A stretch of 64,000 nt of DNA from a virus: positions 1 to 64,000 of IMG/VR virus record IMGVR_UViG_3300042556_001858; one strand, written 5' to 3'. Numbering within the stretch: position 1 is the stretch's first letter; each line of letters opens with the position of its first letter. Below the pieces are notes generated by a model that had not been told where the DNA came from, searched no databases, and worked only from the letters and a program-made list of their open reading frames with translations. This document shows positions 1 through 7,882 of this stretch, piece after piece. A program made the translations under genes and the position numbers.

Positions 1-2
1 GG

Positions 3-155
3 GTCCTATTGAGTGCTGTACCTTGGGTGTTCTTAGGTGGATTCTTGGCTAGAATAGACCTTAGAGAGGCAGCCATCAAGGCAAAAGTAGCCGAGTACGA
101 CTCCAAAACAGGGGAGTTTAAGTACAAGATAGTGGACGAGGATTCCAGTATGTAG
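3..155 (+). CDS. C-terminal end of a membrane-anchored protein (partial)
   Basis: Only the last 50 residues are present; the start lies outside the window. The visible part opens with a hydrophobic stretch (VPWVFLGGFLARID) that could be the end of a transmembrane helix, followed by a charged, hydrophilic tail ending at a TAG. Nothing identifies a function. The reading frame is the only open one at the window edge. Confidence 0.5.
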   Translation, partial: VLLSAVPWVFLGGFLARIDLREAAIKAKVAEYDSKTGEFKYKIVDEDSSM

Positions 156-456
156 GACGCGAAATTGCGGAAAACATTGGGGTTATTGGAAAATATGGCA
201 TGCGGTGAGCCCATCTGTTTCCAAAATGGAAATAATTACCCCCTCTCGCTCTCGTCCTTCTTGTTCTTCTATTATTACTTCCTGTTTCTTATTAGGAATA
301 CAAGGAATTTGGCTCTATTTATTACGGTTGTTTAGAGCCACGTTCTATGGTCTATTCTGCCTTGTTCTCTCCGGTTCCTCCCCACGAATTCCAGAGAAAC
401 GGTGCTTGACAGATTGATTAGCATCGAGTAAGATAAGGAAAACGAGGAGAAAAAAG
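156..456. other. Mostly non-coding leader segment
   Basis: No convincing gene. Two overlapping open frames (195-335 and 205-417) have odd composition (runs of Phe, Tyr, Ser) and no ribosome binding site. A 7-bp inverted repeat (GGCTCTA at 311-317, TAGAGCC at 333-339) and a promoter at 406-434 are the only structure I see. Confidence 0.4.
406..434 (+). promoter_or_regulatory. sigma70-like promoter
   Basis: TTGACA (406-411), a 17-bp spacer and TAAGAT (429-434) lie just upstream of the gene at 457. The spacer has no clear inverted repeat, unlike other promoters in this window. Confidence 0.6.
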
Positions 457-672
457 ATGAGATCTACTGAGAAAAGCCAACGTATCGCAGAAAAAATAGA
501 AATGATACGCGACGAACTCGCTGCAATCATGTCAGAGTTATCCTGCGTAGCAGATGAATGTGCCGAACTAGGTCTACTGAATACTGAAGACGATATATGT
601 GTAGCCCTTGGTCGAATTGGTTATGCGAAAGATGATTGTCTTGAACATCGCACGCTGGTTCCTTTGAACTAA
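457..672 (+). CDS. Small acidic helical protein
   Basis: A 71-residue protein, mostly predicted helix (charged N-terminal half, then EDECAELG-like acidic segment). The start is supported by an AGGAGA box 8 nt upstream and by the promoter at 406-434. I do not recognise the family. It is the first gene of a run of small co-directional genes. Confidence 0.7.
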   Translation: MRSTEKSQRIAEKIEMIRDELAAIMSELSCVADECAELGLLNTEDDICVALGRIGYAKDDCLEHRTLVPLN

Positions 673-686
673 CTGTCGCTGAACAA

Positions 687-851
687 ATGTATAGGTGCCC
701 TATGCTTCGTTATGACAAAGTCGGCCTCTGGGAACTAGCCAACAAGATGGCAGAGGATGCTAATCTAGATGGTACTATTACCTTTGGCCAATTGGCCGAG
801 AAGTATGGTGTAAGGATTGAGGATATCTGCTTTGCAGTAAGTAGACATTGA
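687..851 (+). CDS. Small hypothetical protein
   Basis: A 54-residue frame from ATG 687, or 49 residues from ATG 702, ending TGA at 849-851. The sequence (ELANKMAEDANLDGTITFGQ) looks like a compact helical domain with a wHTH-like feel, but no family is recognised. No strong ribosome binding site is visible, so the start is uncertain. Confidence 0.5.
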   Translation: MYRCPMLRYDKVGLWELANKMAEDANLDGTITFGQLAEKYGVRIEDICFAVSRH

Positions 852-930
852 CCTTGGAAGAATGGGGAATATGTTTACCCAATTGTCCCTTCAAAACCTC
901 CAACAGCATAAATCAATTAAAGGCTTAGCC

Positions 931-1083
931 ATGTTCTGTGTAGTAATCAAAGATGCATCTGGTGAAGTCATAGAGATCTATGGCCCATACACAGATACTA
1001 ACAAATGTTTGGCTAAAGTAGATACACTTAGGGGCAAGATACCAAATGTTTGGCAATTTAAAATCTTCAATCTTTATCAATAG
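931..1083 (+). CDS. Small hypothetical protein
   Basis: A 50-residue protein. I chose ATG 931 over an upstream ATG at 862 because it is directly preceded by the GGC-loop-GCC start hairpin seen before many genes here (AAAGGCTTAGCC). The sequence VVIKDASGEVIEIYGPYTD suggests a small beta-sheet fold. Function unknown. Confidence 0.6.
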   Translation: MFCVVIKDASGEVIEIYGPYTDTNKCLAKVDTLRGKIPNVWQFKIFNLYQ

Positions 1084-1093
1084 GGCTTTAGCC

Positions 1094-1594
1094 ATGGGTT
1101 ACACACTTAAAATCGGTGAAAGAGATGTTGACCTCACTGAAGATGGTGATAGAATCATAATCAGAGATGAAGAGTTTAGTTATGCCCCAGCCTTTGGTGA
1201 GCCAACCGACTACACCAATGCTCGTTGGCCTTCTTATACTGGATGGGGCAATTTCTGTCGAAACATCGGCATTGAAGGTATTATGTTCAACACTAGAAAT
1301 GGTGGCTCTGACATATTTGAGTTGCCTGACGGTAGTTTCGTAGGATGTCTAATGCCTGAACATCCCGGCGTGGCTCGGATTACCCAGAAGCACTTTGACT
1401 ACATCAAAGCCAAGGTGGATACTTACAAGGCTCTACACCCGACCCATCGTGCCGAATTCCCACAAGAATCAATTGGTGATTCTTTTTCGCCAGATCCTGA
1501 ATGCGATGGTAATTTGTGCAGGGCCGAATGGTTGTTGTTCTGGATGGAGTGGGCGATTCTCAATTGTGAGAATCCTACCTTTTACAATAGCTGA
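1094..1594 (+). CDS. Hypothetical protein
   Basis: A 166-residue protein. ATG 1094 is chosen because it follows the start hairpin GGCTTTAGCC. It has a TGWGNFCRNIGIEG segment and a PEHPG motif, and a C-terminal Trp-rich helix; cytoplasmic by composition. It resembles uncharacterised phage proteins in general character only. Function unknown. Confidence 0.7.
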   Translation: MGYTLKIGERDVDLTEDGDRIIIRDEEFSYAPAFGEPTDYTNARWPSYTGWGNFCRNIGIEGIMFNTRNGGSDIFELPDGSFVGCLMPEHPGVARITQKHFDYIKAKVDTYKALHPTHRAEFPQESIGDSFSPDPECDGNLCRAEWLLFWMEWAILNCENPTFYNS

Positions 1595-1620
1595 GGGCCG
1601 TGCCCTCTGGGAGACCTCCT

Positions 1621-1812
1621 GTGAGCCTACAAGACGATTACTTTGATCTCAAAGCTTCCCTCAAGGGAGAGAACAAGAAGCGATTCCTGAGGATCTGGGA
1701 GGCCTTCTGCGAGGCCGAAGCTGAGAACGAGGAACTCCTTGAGATCAGTCGAGGTGCTCGCATGTTAATTGAGGGGACTCTGAAGAGACAATCTAGACTA
1801 GAGAAGGCGTAG
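1621..1812 (+). CDS. Small helical protein
   Basis: A 63-residue, highly charged, mostly helical protein. GTG 1621 is preferred because GGGAG lies 6 nt upstream; a GTG at 1600 is an alternative. Possible coiled coil (FCEAEAENEELLEISRGAR). Function unknown. Confidence 0.55.
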   Translation: MSLQDDYFDLKASLKGENKKRFLRIWEAFCEAEAENEELLEISRGARMLIEGTLKRQSRLEKA

Positions 1813-1819
1813 GTTGCTT

Positions 1820-2023
1820 ATGATCCAGAATACAAAGATCAAGTGGGGTGAAATTATGTCTCACATGCTCTCGCTATCCTCAGAAGATGAAAGATGGAAG
1901 TATTATTGGATAGTAGATCGCCATTGTTGGGGAGAGGAAGATATTGCCATTCTTGATGGAATCATGGATAAGGTTCAGGAGCAGATGGGCGTAACGGAAG
2001 ACAAGGGGGAAATCAGCCCATGA
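1820..2023 (+). CDS. Small hypothetical protein
   Basis: A 67-residue protein, acidic in its second half. ATG 1856, with GGGGTG 5 nt upstream, is a good alternative start and would give 55 residues. Its stop overlaps the next start (ATGA at 2020), suggesting translational coupling. Function unknown. Confidence 0.6.
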   Translation: MIQNTKIKWGEIMSHMLSLSSEDERWKYYWIVDRHCWGEEDIAILDGIMDKVQEQMGVTEDKGEISP

Positions 2024-2208
2024 CTACATCAGAGAAGATAGCAGCTATTATGTTTGATGGCTTAGGGCCCGGCACAAAAGCATACTATAAAGCTGAGTAC
2101 TATATGGGGCAAGCTATTGCTCAGTACGGTGAGGAGGCTGTCCTAAAGACCATGCTGGAAGGCGAGCAGGCTGAACGGAAGATAAGGAGTAAGTCGTCCC
2201 ATGACTAA
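2020..2208 (+). CDS. Small hypothetical protein
   Basis: A 62-residue helical protein starting in an ATGA overlap with the previous gene. Residues KAYYKAEYYMGQAIAQYGEE suggest amphipathic helices. No family recognised. Confidence 0.65.
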   Translation: MTTSEKIAAIMFDGLGPGTKAYYKAEYYMGQAIAQYGEEAVLKTMLEGEQAERKIRSKSSHD

Positions 2209-2449
2209 AGATATTGAGTTCACTCCATACTATAAGAGCCTTTATCACGAGGACGATTCCAAGGAACAGATTCCTCTTTACTGGTGGCTTAATAGGAACC
2301 TAGACGAAGGCCACCTAGAGGATCGCCTTAAGAAGGTGTCTAGCCTGATTGCCCTTATTGGGGCAGATTGGTTAACCTCTCATCCAGAGAGTGTTGGCGA
2401 AGCAGCATACGCAATTGGATGCAATGGAAGGGACCATAAGGTTATTTAA
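2201..2449 (+). CDS. Small hypothetical protein
   Basis: An 82-residue acidic protein overlapping the previous gene by 8 nt and sharing its final base with the next start (TAATG). Rich in Trp and Leu in the middle. Function unknown. Confidence 0.65.
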   Translation: MTKDIEFTPYYKSLYHEDDSKEQIPLYWWLNRNLDEGHLEDRLKKVSSLIALIGADWLTSHPESVGEAAYAIGCNGRDHKVI

Positions 2450-2724
2450 TGAACGCTAAACAATTGAGAGAAATTGTTGATGAATCACATATCTCTTCTC
2501 ATAAAGCTTTGAAGCAGTCTATTTGTCGAAGACTTGAGACAGCCGCAGTTAATGGGCACTACGCGATCACTTTCGACCCAAAGTCTTTTGACGGCCCTTT
2601 TCTTTTACCGGAAACTGCCAGAAAACAGTTCTTGGATGAGTTGACAAAAGAAGGATTTGAGATAGAATGTGAAACACGATGGTGGAAAAGGAAGACAATC
2701 AAGATTTCTTGGGAAAATTCATAA
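2449..2724 (+). CDS. Small hypothetical protein
   Basis: A 91-residue protein translated from the ATG of a TAATG junction. It contains an N-terminal helix and a FDGPFLLPETAR segment; the DNA coding for FLLPE carries one copy of the dispersed RGTAAAAG motif in reverse. Function unknown. Confidence 0.65.
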   Translation: MNAKQLREIVDESHISSHKALKQSICRRLETAAVNGHYAITFDPKSFDGPFLLPETARKQFLDELTKEGFEIECETRWWKRKTIKISWENS

Positions 2725-2733
2725 GGGGAAGCT

Positions 2734-3171
2734 ATGACTCTATCAGAACTTGTTCAATCATTGGGTGTAGAAAGATTTAAGGCTCAGCTTATTACTGAAC
2801 TAAAAATCTTAGCCGAACAAAATCCAGACCATCAGTATGTGACTCACGAACAGCTCGCACTGTCACCCAATCTCCGTCCAAGCTGTTCTTATAACTGTGG
2901 TCCTAGATATTGGAATATGGGGGAGTATGCTGCATGTCCTAATTCTACTGAGGAGCAGAACAAAGGCTGCATATTTGGTCGTGCTTTGCGAGCTATGGGG
3001 GTCGAGTTGGGCGAACAGCATTCGAATATTGAATATATCCTAAATACTGCCAATGTTGGGAATAGATTTGCTGCGGCTTGCTTAGAGATTCAGGCAGGGC
3101 AGGACACTGGATCGAGGTGGGGAGAACTGGACATCTGTTCATTAGACAGATTTGTAGAAATCCCCTCTTGA
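2734..3171 (+). CDS. Conserved-type phage protein with Cys residues
   Basis: A 145-residue protein with a GGGGAAG ribosome binding site. The middle contains several Cys and a KGCIFGRALRAMG segment, reminiscent of uncharacterised proteins often found in phages of actinobacteria and others. Its stop codon TGA (3169-3171) lies inside the -35 box of the promoter that follows. Function unknown. Confidence 0.7.
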   Translation: MTLSELVQSLGVERFKAQLITELKILAEQNPDHQYVTHEQLALSPNLRPSCSYNCGPRYWNMGEYAACPNSTEEQNKGCIFGRALRAMGVELGEQHSNIEYILNTANVGNRFAAACLEIQAGQDTGSRWGELDICSLDRFVEIPS

Positions 3172-3195
3172 CAGCTAGCGAAGCTAGCATATGAT
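3168..3195 (+). promoter_or_regulatory. sigma70-like promoter with palindromic spacer
   Basis: TTGACA (3168-3173) and TATGAT (3190-3195) are separated by 16 bp containing the perfect inverted repeat GCTAGC-GAA-GCTAGC. The stop codon of the upstream gene is the TGA within TTGACA. It should drive the gene at 3210. Confidence 0.75.
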
Positions 3196-3209
3196 GAAAG
3201 AGAGAAGAG

Positions 3210-3581
3210 ATGATGTCTAGGACATACGTAACAACTATAGAGTTAATGAAGCTGTATTGTAAGGCTGAGTATAAATGGGCAGTCTTCTTCTCCGGACTTA
3301 ACTCTGGCGAGCCATTCCATTCAGACCCAGAAGGATGGGACGCATACATAAAAGAACGCAAGAAAGCTCTTATCTTTTTAGATCCATCAGATGATAGCTA
3401 TATGCAGGTTTTGATGGATGGCGAGGGCTTTTGTATATTTGACTCAGAAGACGAGATGAGATCTTTCTACGATATGATTGTTGGAGACGATGGTCCCACC
3501 AAATCAAATCCATACAATGGACCAATTCGAGTGTATGCACTAACGTGCGGCCCGAATGGGTTGATGAATGAGAACACCTGA
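3210..3581 (+). CDS. Hypothetical acidic protein
   Basis: A 123-residue acidic protein starting a few bases after the predicted transcription start; ATG 3213 is an equally possible start. AGAGAAGAG serves as ribosome binding site. It has aromatic-rich motifs (WAVFFSGLNSG, DAYIKERKK) without a recognised fold. Having its own strong promoter suggests early expression. Confidence 0.7.
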   Translation: MMSRTYVTTIELMKLYCKAEYKWAVFFSGLNSGEPFHSDPEGWDAYIKERKKALIFLDPSDDSYMQVLMDGEGFCIFDSEDEMRSFYDMIVGDDGPTKSNPYNGPIRVYALTCGPNGLMNENT

Positions 3582-3664
3582 TCTGGATACCTCCACTGTT
3601 CCACTAAGAGTTCATACGTGTAGACACGTTGGCTGGAATCAATTAGAATGAGACCACTTATCTT

Positions 3665-3737
3665 GCGATAGTAACTCAGTGGTTAGAGTTCCATTCTTAT
3701 AAAGTGGCGGTCGAGAGTTCGAATCTCTCCTATCGCA
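3665..3737 (+). tRNA. tRNA-Ile (anticodon TAT)
   Basis: A full cloverleaf: acceptor GCGATAG/CTATCGC, D stem ACTC/GAGT with loop AGTGGTTA, anticodon stem CCATT/AGTGG with loop CTTATAA (T33, anticodon TAT, A37), T stem GAGAG/CTCTC with TTCGAAT, discriminator A. CCA is not encoded. It would read AUA, a rare codon in many bacteria. Confidence 0.9.
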
Positions 3738-3826
3738 CTTACCAAAAGTAATAACTCGTATTTGCAGCACTATGTGGCAAAGCCTGATATCGGGCGTAAC
3801 CATCGAAAGCACCATAGGAAAACGAT

Positions 3827-4060
3827 ATGACCCCACTAACTGTCACCATCTTATACCTAGTTATAATGATGGCTCTAATCTTTCTATCAGCTATAGTAGC
3901 TTCCTTTCAAGAGAAATGGCGAGACAGAGAAAGTCTAGTATTAATTGGATTGACTCTATCTATTATATGGCCTATAGGCTTGGTAGTAGCAATAGTCCTA
4001 GCAATGGTTCACGTTCTGATAAGTTTCACTCACTATCTGCATAATAGGACCATAGAATGA
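3827..4060 (+). CDS. Small membrane protein
   Basis: 77 residues with two hydrophobic helices (about residues 5-27 and 38-68) separated by a charged loop EKWRDRES. A weak GGA lies upstream. Likely an inner-membrane protein. Function unknown. Confidence 0.7.
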   Translation: MTPLTVTILYLVIMMALIFLSAIVASFQEKWRDRESLVLIGLTLSIIWPIGLVVAIVLAMVHVLISFTHYLHNRTIE

Positions 4061-4281
4061 AGCCTGAAGATCAAGAGTGGTACTCAAACGCACTAGAGGT
4101 ACTATCTCCACTTCGATTCCACTTATTCGTACTTATTCAAGACATTGAAAATAAGCAGAGGTGGTCTAAGGCTGCAGGACTCCCATTCGGAATAGCTGGC
4201 TTAGAGGCGGCTAAATCCGCAGCAGGCGATGCAGAATTATTCTTTACTGGCTCCAGAGGAATTTACGAGGCGAAGCCATGA
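4057..4281 (+). CDS. Small hypothetical protein
   Basis: A 74-residue protein beginning in an ATGA overlap with the membrane protein before it. Helical, with an Ala-rich C-terminal half. No family recognised. Confidence 0.65.
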   Translation: MKPEDQEWYSNALEVLSPLRFHLFVLIQDIENKQRWSKAAGLPFGIAGLEAAKSAAGDAELFFTGSRGIYEAKP

Positions 4282-4517
4282 ACGAACTCGATGAAGTCCC
4301 AATGACTGGAACTCCCGACAACGATTATACCTTTGGCGATTATGTCTGCCGATGCCACAGATGTGGAGCCGACTATTATGGTCCAGATGGATTATTAGTG
4401 TGTCACGAGTGCTTTATAGATGTTATGGGCAAACCTGATAGTAACTGTTCACTATGGGTAATGCTATACCTATTTGGTTTAGGTTTGGCGGTATGGTCGA
4501 TTTATCAATTAATATAG
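4278..4517 (+). CDS. Zinc-ribbon membrane protein
   Basis: 79 residues. Two Cys pairs (CRCHRC and CHEC) form a probable zinc ribbon at residues 25-48, followed by a C-terminal transmembrane helix. The start follows a GGC-GAA-GCC hairpin and overlaps the previous stop. A small membrane-tethered zinc protein of unknown role. Confidence 0.7.
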   Translation: MNELDEVPMTGTPDNDYTFGDYVCRCHRCGADYYGPDGLLVCHECFIDVMGKPDSNCSLWVMLYLFGLGLAVWSIYQLI

Positions 4518-4525
4518 GAGAGAAC

Positions 4526-4777
4526 ATGACTTCGTCTATCAAGCACCTAATAGGTGCCTTACTCGTAATCTTCGGTATTTGTTTCGGTCTTTATATCGGA
4601 ATTTGGTGGGGCTTTGTCGGCGGGATTATAGCTACCGTAGAAGCCTTTAAGGCTCCAGAGATTATTGCGTCTGATGTAGCTGCGGCCCTTGTCCGCATCT
4701 TCTTCTGTCAATTCCTCGGGCTCATTGCTGGACTTATCTTTTATCTGCCCGGATATATGCTGTTAGAAAGCAAATGA
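4526..4777 (+). CDS. Small membrane protein
   Basis: 83 residues with two long hydrophobic segments. ATG 4526 is supported by AGGAGAG 4 nt upstream; an upstream in-frame ATG overlaps the previous gene and is unlikely. Conserved-looking GIWWGFVGGI motif. Function unknown; holin-like topology is possible but unsupported. Confidence 0.7.
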   Translation: MTSSIKHLIGALLVIFGICFGLYIGIWWGFVGGIIATVEAFKAPEIIASDVAAALVRIFFCQFLGLIAGLIFYLPGYMLLESK

Positions 4778-5073
4778 TGGAACTCCCCATAGAGGTAGTA
4801 TTACATGTTCTCAAGCGGGGACTGACCCCAGAAGAGTCTACCAAACTTCTGGTAGACTACAGCGATATTCGAGCAAAATTGCTTGACAGGGACAGAAAGA
4901 TCGCTAGAATAAGGAAAACTGCCGCAGAAGATGTTAAGAAGCTAGAGAGCGAAATCCTCTGCGGTCACGAAGTGACCAAGTATCATGGCGATCCTTCTGG
5001 CGGATCAGATTCGCATGAAGAATGCCTGATCTGTGGAGAGATCGTTCAAGATAAACCATATAGGCGAAGCTAA
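4774..5073 (+). CDS. Coiled-coil protein with C-terminal CxxC
   Basis: 99 residues: a basic, heptad-like helix at about 20-60 and a C-terminal His/Cys motif (CGHEVTKYHG...CLICGE), possibly zinc binding. It starts in an overlap with the previous gene and ends on the A of the next start. Function unknown. Confidence 0.65.
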   Translation: MMELPIEVVLHVLKRGLTPEESTKLLVDYSDIRAKLLDRDRKIARIRKTAAEDVKKLESEILCGHEVTKYHGDPSGGSDSHEECLICGEIVQDKPYRRS

Positions 5074-5291
5074 TGAGTGACATAGATATATCTTCGATTG
5101 TTTTGTGTGTATGCCCACTCTGCGGGGCGACAGCCAACATTTATGAAGGGTTTGACATTGATTGCGAGTCTAAGACCGCTACGATTGAATGCACCAAGTG
5201 CCCTATTATGTTTGGCCCTATGTATCCTGACACAAAGCATGATGTAGTGAGGATGATCGAGAGATGGAATAAGCGGAATGGTGACAATTAA
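5073..5291 (+). CDS. Lar-like restriction alleviation zinc protein
   Basis: 72 residues with the Lar family pattern: CPLCG near the N-terminus, CTKCP in the middle and a C-terminal WNKR. In this family the small zinc-finger proteins were first linked to modulation of host type I restriction. Start follows GGCGAAGCTA. Family assignment rests on the pattern alone. Confidence 0.65.
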   Translation: MSDIDISSIVLCVCPLCGATANIYEGFDIDCESKTATIECTKCPIMFGPMYPDTKHDVVRMIERWNKRNGDN

Positions 5292-5457
5292 AGTTTCTGG
5301 GAAGTGGGAAATAGTCTGTAAAATAGAACATTTGGTATGGATAGCTATCATACTGGAAGACTCTCCCTCAGTAACAGAGTTTGAAGTCTGGCAAGCTGGG
5401 TGTAGGCTTGATAAGAATAAGGCTGGCTATTGCGGATTCAGTAAGTGGAAACAATGA
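5278..5457 (+). CDS. Small hypothetical protein
   Basis: A 59-residue protein, overlapping the Lar-like gene by 14 nt and the next start by 4 nt. A compact beta-rich sequence (KVSGKWEIVCKIEHLVWIAI). Frame is supported by the tight overlaps on both sides. Function unknown. Confidence 0.55.
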   Translation: MVTIKVSGKWEIVCKIEHLVWIAIILEDSPSVTEFEVWQAGCRLDKNKAGYCGFSKWKQ

Positions 5458-5885
5458 CAACATTAAAGAGTATATATCATCACCCGATGTGTCCCCGCTT
5501 CTTCTTTAAAAAGTATGATGGCGGCAAAGATTCTGGGGTAGTCGGTCGGTTCTTGGTCGAATGGAAGCCTTTCTTCTCAATTGGCTTGCTCCACTTCCGC
5601 AACGGAAGCAGAAAAAACTATCACTCTCACGCCTTCAATGCCATAAGCTGGTTCATTTGGGGCAGTGTTACAGAAGAACACCTCAAGAGCGACTCCAAAG
5701 AGTTCAGGGCTTCGCTCATTCCCAAGATCACAAAAAGAGATTGTTTTCATCGAGTAATCTCACACGGAGACACTTGGTGTGTTACAATTCGGGGACCTTG
5801 GACCCCAACTTGGTGGGAATATAGGCCAGATACGAACACGTTCATAGAACTAACACACGGAAGAAAAGAGGCTAAAGCCCCTTGA
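5454..5885 (+). CDS. Small cupin-like protein
   Basis: A 143-residue protein. His-rich motif YHSHAFNAISWFIWG followed by FHRVISHGDTWCVTIRGPW fits the two metal-binding motifs of a small cupin barrel, as seen in uncharacterised phage proteins. ATG 5454 sits in an ATGA overlap. Its stop TGA lies inside the -35 box of the RNA ligase promoter. Substrate unknown. Confidence 0.65.
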   Translation: MTTLKSIYHHPMCPRFFFKKYDGGKDSGVVGRFLVEWKPFFSIGLLHFRNGSRKNYHSHAFNAISWFIWGSVTEEHLKSDSKEFRASLIPKITKRDCFHRVISHGDTWCVTIRGPWTPTWWEYRPDTNTFIELTHGRKEAKAP

Positions 5886-5909
5886 CAGACGACAAAGTCG
5901 TCATACAAT
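5882..5909 (+). promoter_or_regulatory. sigma70-like promoter with palindromic spacer
   Basis: TTGACA (5882-5887) and TACAAT (5904-5909) are 16 bp apart; the spacer is GACGAC-AAA-GTCGTC, a perfect inverted repeat, plus one base. The upstream stop codon TGA is nested in TTGACA. It precedes the RNA ligase gene. Confidence 0.75.
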
Positions 5910-5951
5910 GTGTGAAACAGTCCAAATCCTTGTCGGTGAGCGGAGCGAACC

Positions 5952-6797
5952 ATGTTTGTTGCATACTCTTCAATTGAAAATTCCTACAGAGACAAATTTG
6001 TGGCATCAATAAGGGAGGCCGGTCTCGACAAAGTTGAGTGGGTCGCACTTGAGAAAGTTCACGGGTGCAACTTTGGGTTTTGGCCAATCGACGGAGCCGT
6101 AAAGCCTAGCCAGAGAACTCAGTTTACTGATGGCAACTTCTACGGGTCTGGTCCAATAGTGGAAGAGCTAACGCCTAGGGTGCTTGCTTTGGGTAAGACC
6201 GTGTATGGGGAATTGTTTGGGCAGGGCATCCAGAAGGGCGTCAATTACGGTAAAAAGAGATTTGCCGCCTTTGATATCTGGGATAATGGATTCTTGAACT
6301 ATGACGACTTCGTCACACTATGTGATAAGTTTGACATAGCAAGGTGTGCCGAGATTGCCAGAGGATCATTTGGTGATCTACTCTCTATCGATCCTGCCTT
6401 TCCCACCAAGATGAGCGACTGTGGAGCTACCGACATAGCTGAAGGTTTCGTAATGAAGCCTGTAGTTGAAGCCTCTACTGAGTTTGGTCGGGCAATCCTT
6501 AAGAAGAAGTCTGCCAAATTCTTGGAGAAAGCGGTAAAAGAGAAGTCTAACAAGCCGACTCTGTCTGACGAGCAGAATGAGGTTCTCTCTGTATGCCTCT
6601 CTTACCTTTGCCCCAATCGGGTGTCTTCAGCCGTTTCAAAACATGGCGAGAAATTCCCAATCATCTTGAAAGAAGTGGTTGCGGATATCATCAAAGAGGT
6701 TACAATTGACGGAGTTGAAGTGGATAAGCTGGTGATGAACGAGCTTAACTCTGCTACAGCTAAGTGTATTAGAGCAGAACTATTCCCTAATCAATAA
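5952..6797 (+). CDS. rnl2: RNA ligase 2 (T4 Rnl2 family)
   Basis: A 281-residue ATP-dependent RNA ligase; T4 Rnl2 is 334. It begins FVAYSSIENSYRDKF like T4 Rnl2 and carries motif I EKVHGCNF with the AMP-accepting Lys35 at the same position as in T4. Further motifs are GELFGQGIQ, FAAFDIW, EGFVMKPV and the motif V-like KKKSAKF; the C-terminal domain retains NRVSSAVSKHGE. The family seals 3'-OH/5'-PO4 nicks in RNA duplexes. ATG 5952 has GGAG upstream and its own promoter. Together with the permuted tRNA genes at 18.8-19.1 kb, a tRNA-joining role is worth testing; that role is inference. Confidence 0.93.
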   Translation: MFVAYSSIENSYRDKFVASIREAGLDKVEWVALEKVHGCNFGFWPIDGAVKPSQRTQFTDGNFYGSGPIVEELTPRVLALGKTVYGELFGQGIQKGVNYGKKRFAAFDIWDNGFLNYDDFVTLCDKFDIARCAEIARGSFGDLLSIDPAFPTKMSDCGATDIAEGFVMKPVVEASTEFGRAILKKKSAKFLEKAVKEKSNKPTLSDEQNEVLSVCLSYLCPNRVSSAVSKHGEKFPIILKEVVADIIKEVTIDGVEVDKLVMNELNSATAKCIRAELFPNQ

Positions 6798-6807
6798 AGG
6801 CAAAGCT

Positions 6808-7881
6808 ATGAGTTTTCCTACACTGCACAAGATTGACTCAAAAGGAAAAATCCGGGTATGGTGTGTGACCGTTAGCGGTCCCACCTACTCAGTATCTCAC
6901 GGACTCCTGAATGGGGCTCTACAAGAGACTCTAGTGATTTGCGAGCCTAAGAACGTTGGCAGGTCCAATGAGACGACCGGGGAATCTCAGGCTATTTCAG
7001 AGGCCCAAGGCCTCTGGAATAAGCAGAAGGATCGGAAGGGGTACACGGTGGAGATTCCTACAGAAGCTCCCAATCTGCCAATGCTCGCCCACAAATACAA
7101 AGACCACATGAAAAAGGTGAAGTGGCCCTGTATTGCAGTTCAGAAGATAGATGGTTTGAGATTGATACTCACAATTAAAGATGGTAAGGTTACTACCACG
7201 AGTAGGACTGGTACTACTTTTACTGGATTAGACCATATCACCAGTGAGTATGCTGGATTTGACGATATCGTCCTAGATGGGGAACTGTACAGCCGTACAC
7301 TCACCTTTGAGCAGATTTCCTCAGTAGTTCGTAAGGGTGATGTGAATGATCCTAGGATGGGGAGCATCTTCTTCTATGCCTTCGATATTATCAATGAGGA
7401 TACCTACCATCAAAGGGTTATCTATCTGGACACTCTCGTGAGTGGGCTCGCCCATACCGAAGTAGTCCCGTGGTACTTGGTGAACTCCCATGAGGAGATT
7501 GAAACTAAGCATAAGCAGTTCCTAGCTGAAGGCTGGGAAGGCACTATGGTGAGGAATATCGACTCCCTCTATCAGAAGAATAAGAGGTCTTACGACCTGT
7601 TGAAGCACAAATCCTTCGACGATAAAGAATTCGAGATAATCGGATGCAGGTCTGGCGTTGGCAAATTTGAGAACGTACCAATATTTGAATTAAAAACGGA
7701 CGAAGGGTTTAAGTTTGAGGCTGTCCCAAAAGGAGACGAAGCCAGTAGGTCAGAATATTTAGAGAATGCAGATAGCTATATTGGTAAATTTGCGACTGTT
7801 AAATTCTTTGGATTTACTAATACAGACAGTCCGGTTCCACGCTTCCCAGTAATAACCAATATAGACAGAGCGGGTACATAG
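6808..7881 (+). CDS. ATP-dependent DNA ligase
   Basis: 357 residues. An N-terminal WGR-like segment (about 1-75) precedes a nucleotidyltransferase domain with motif I QKIDG (Lys about 112), SRTGTTFTGL, LDGELYS, FYAFDII, EGTMVRN and motif V LLKHKS, then an OB-fold ending PRFPVITNIDR. It would seal nicks in phage DNA. The start follows GGCAAAGCT. The reading frame ends two bases before a convergent HNH gene, and a second copy of its C-terminal 70 residues lies beyond that gene (8634-8915). Confidence 0.93.
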   Translation: MSFPTLHKIDSKGKIRVWCVTVSGPTYSVSHGLLNGALQETLVICEPKNVGRSNETTGESQAISEAQGLWNKQKDRKGYTVEIPTEAPNLPMLAHKYKDHMKKVKWPCIAVQKIDGLRLILTIKDGKVTTTSRTGTTFTGLDHITSEYAGFDDIVLDGELYSRTLTFEQISSVVRKGDVNDPRMGSIFFYAFDIINEDTYHQRVIYLDTLVSGLAHTEVVPWYLVNSHEEIETKHKQFLAEGWEGTMVRNIDSLYQKNKRSYDLLKHKSFDDKEFEIIGCRSGVGKFENVPIFELKTDEGFKFEAVPKGDEASRSEYLENADSYIGKFATVKFFGFTNTDSPVPRFPVITNIDRAGT

Positions 7882-7882
7882 A

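Noticed and set aside
195-417. Two overlapping open frames (46 and 70 residues)
   Set aside because: No ribosome binding site, odd Phe/Tyr/Ser runs and no overlap logic with neighbours; left as non-coding.
4883-4910. TTGACA-16-TAGAAT inside the gene at 4774
   Set aside because: In coding sequence, without palindrome or nested stop; probably chance.
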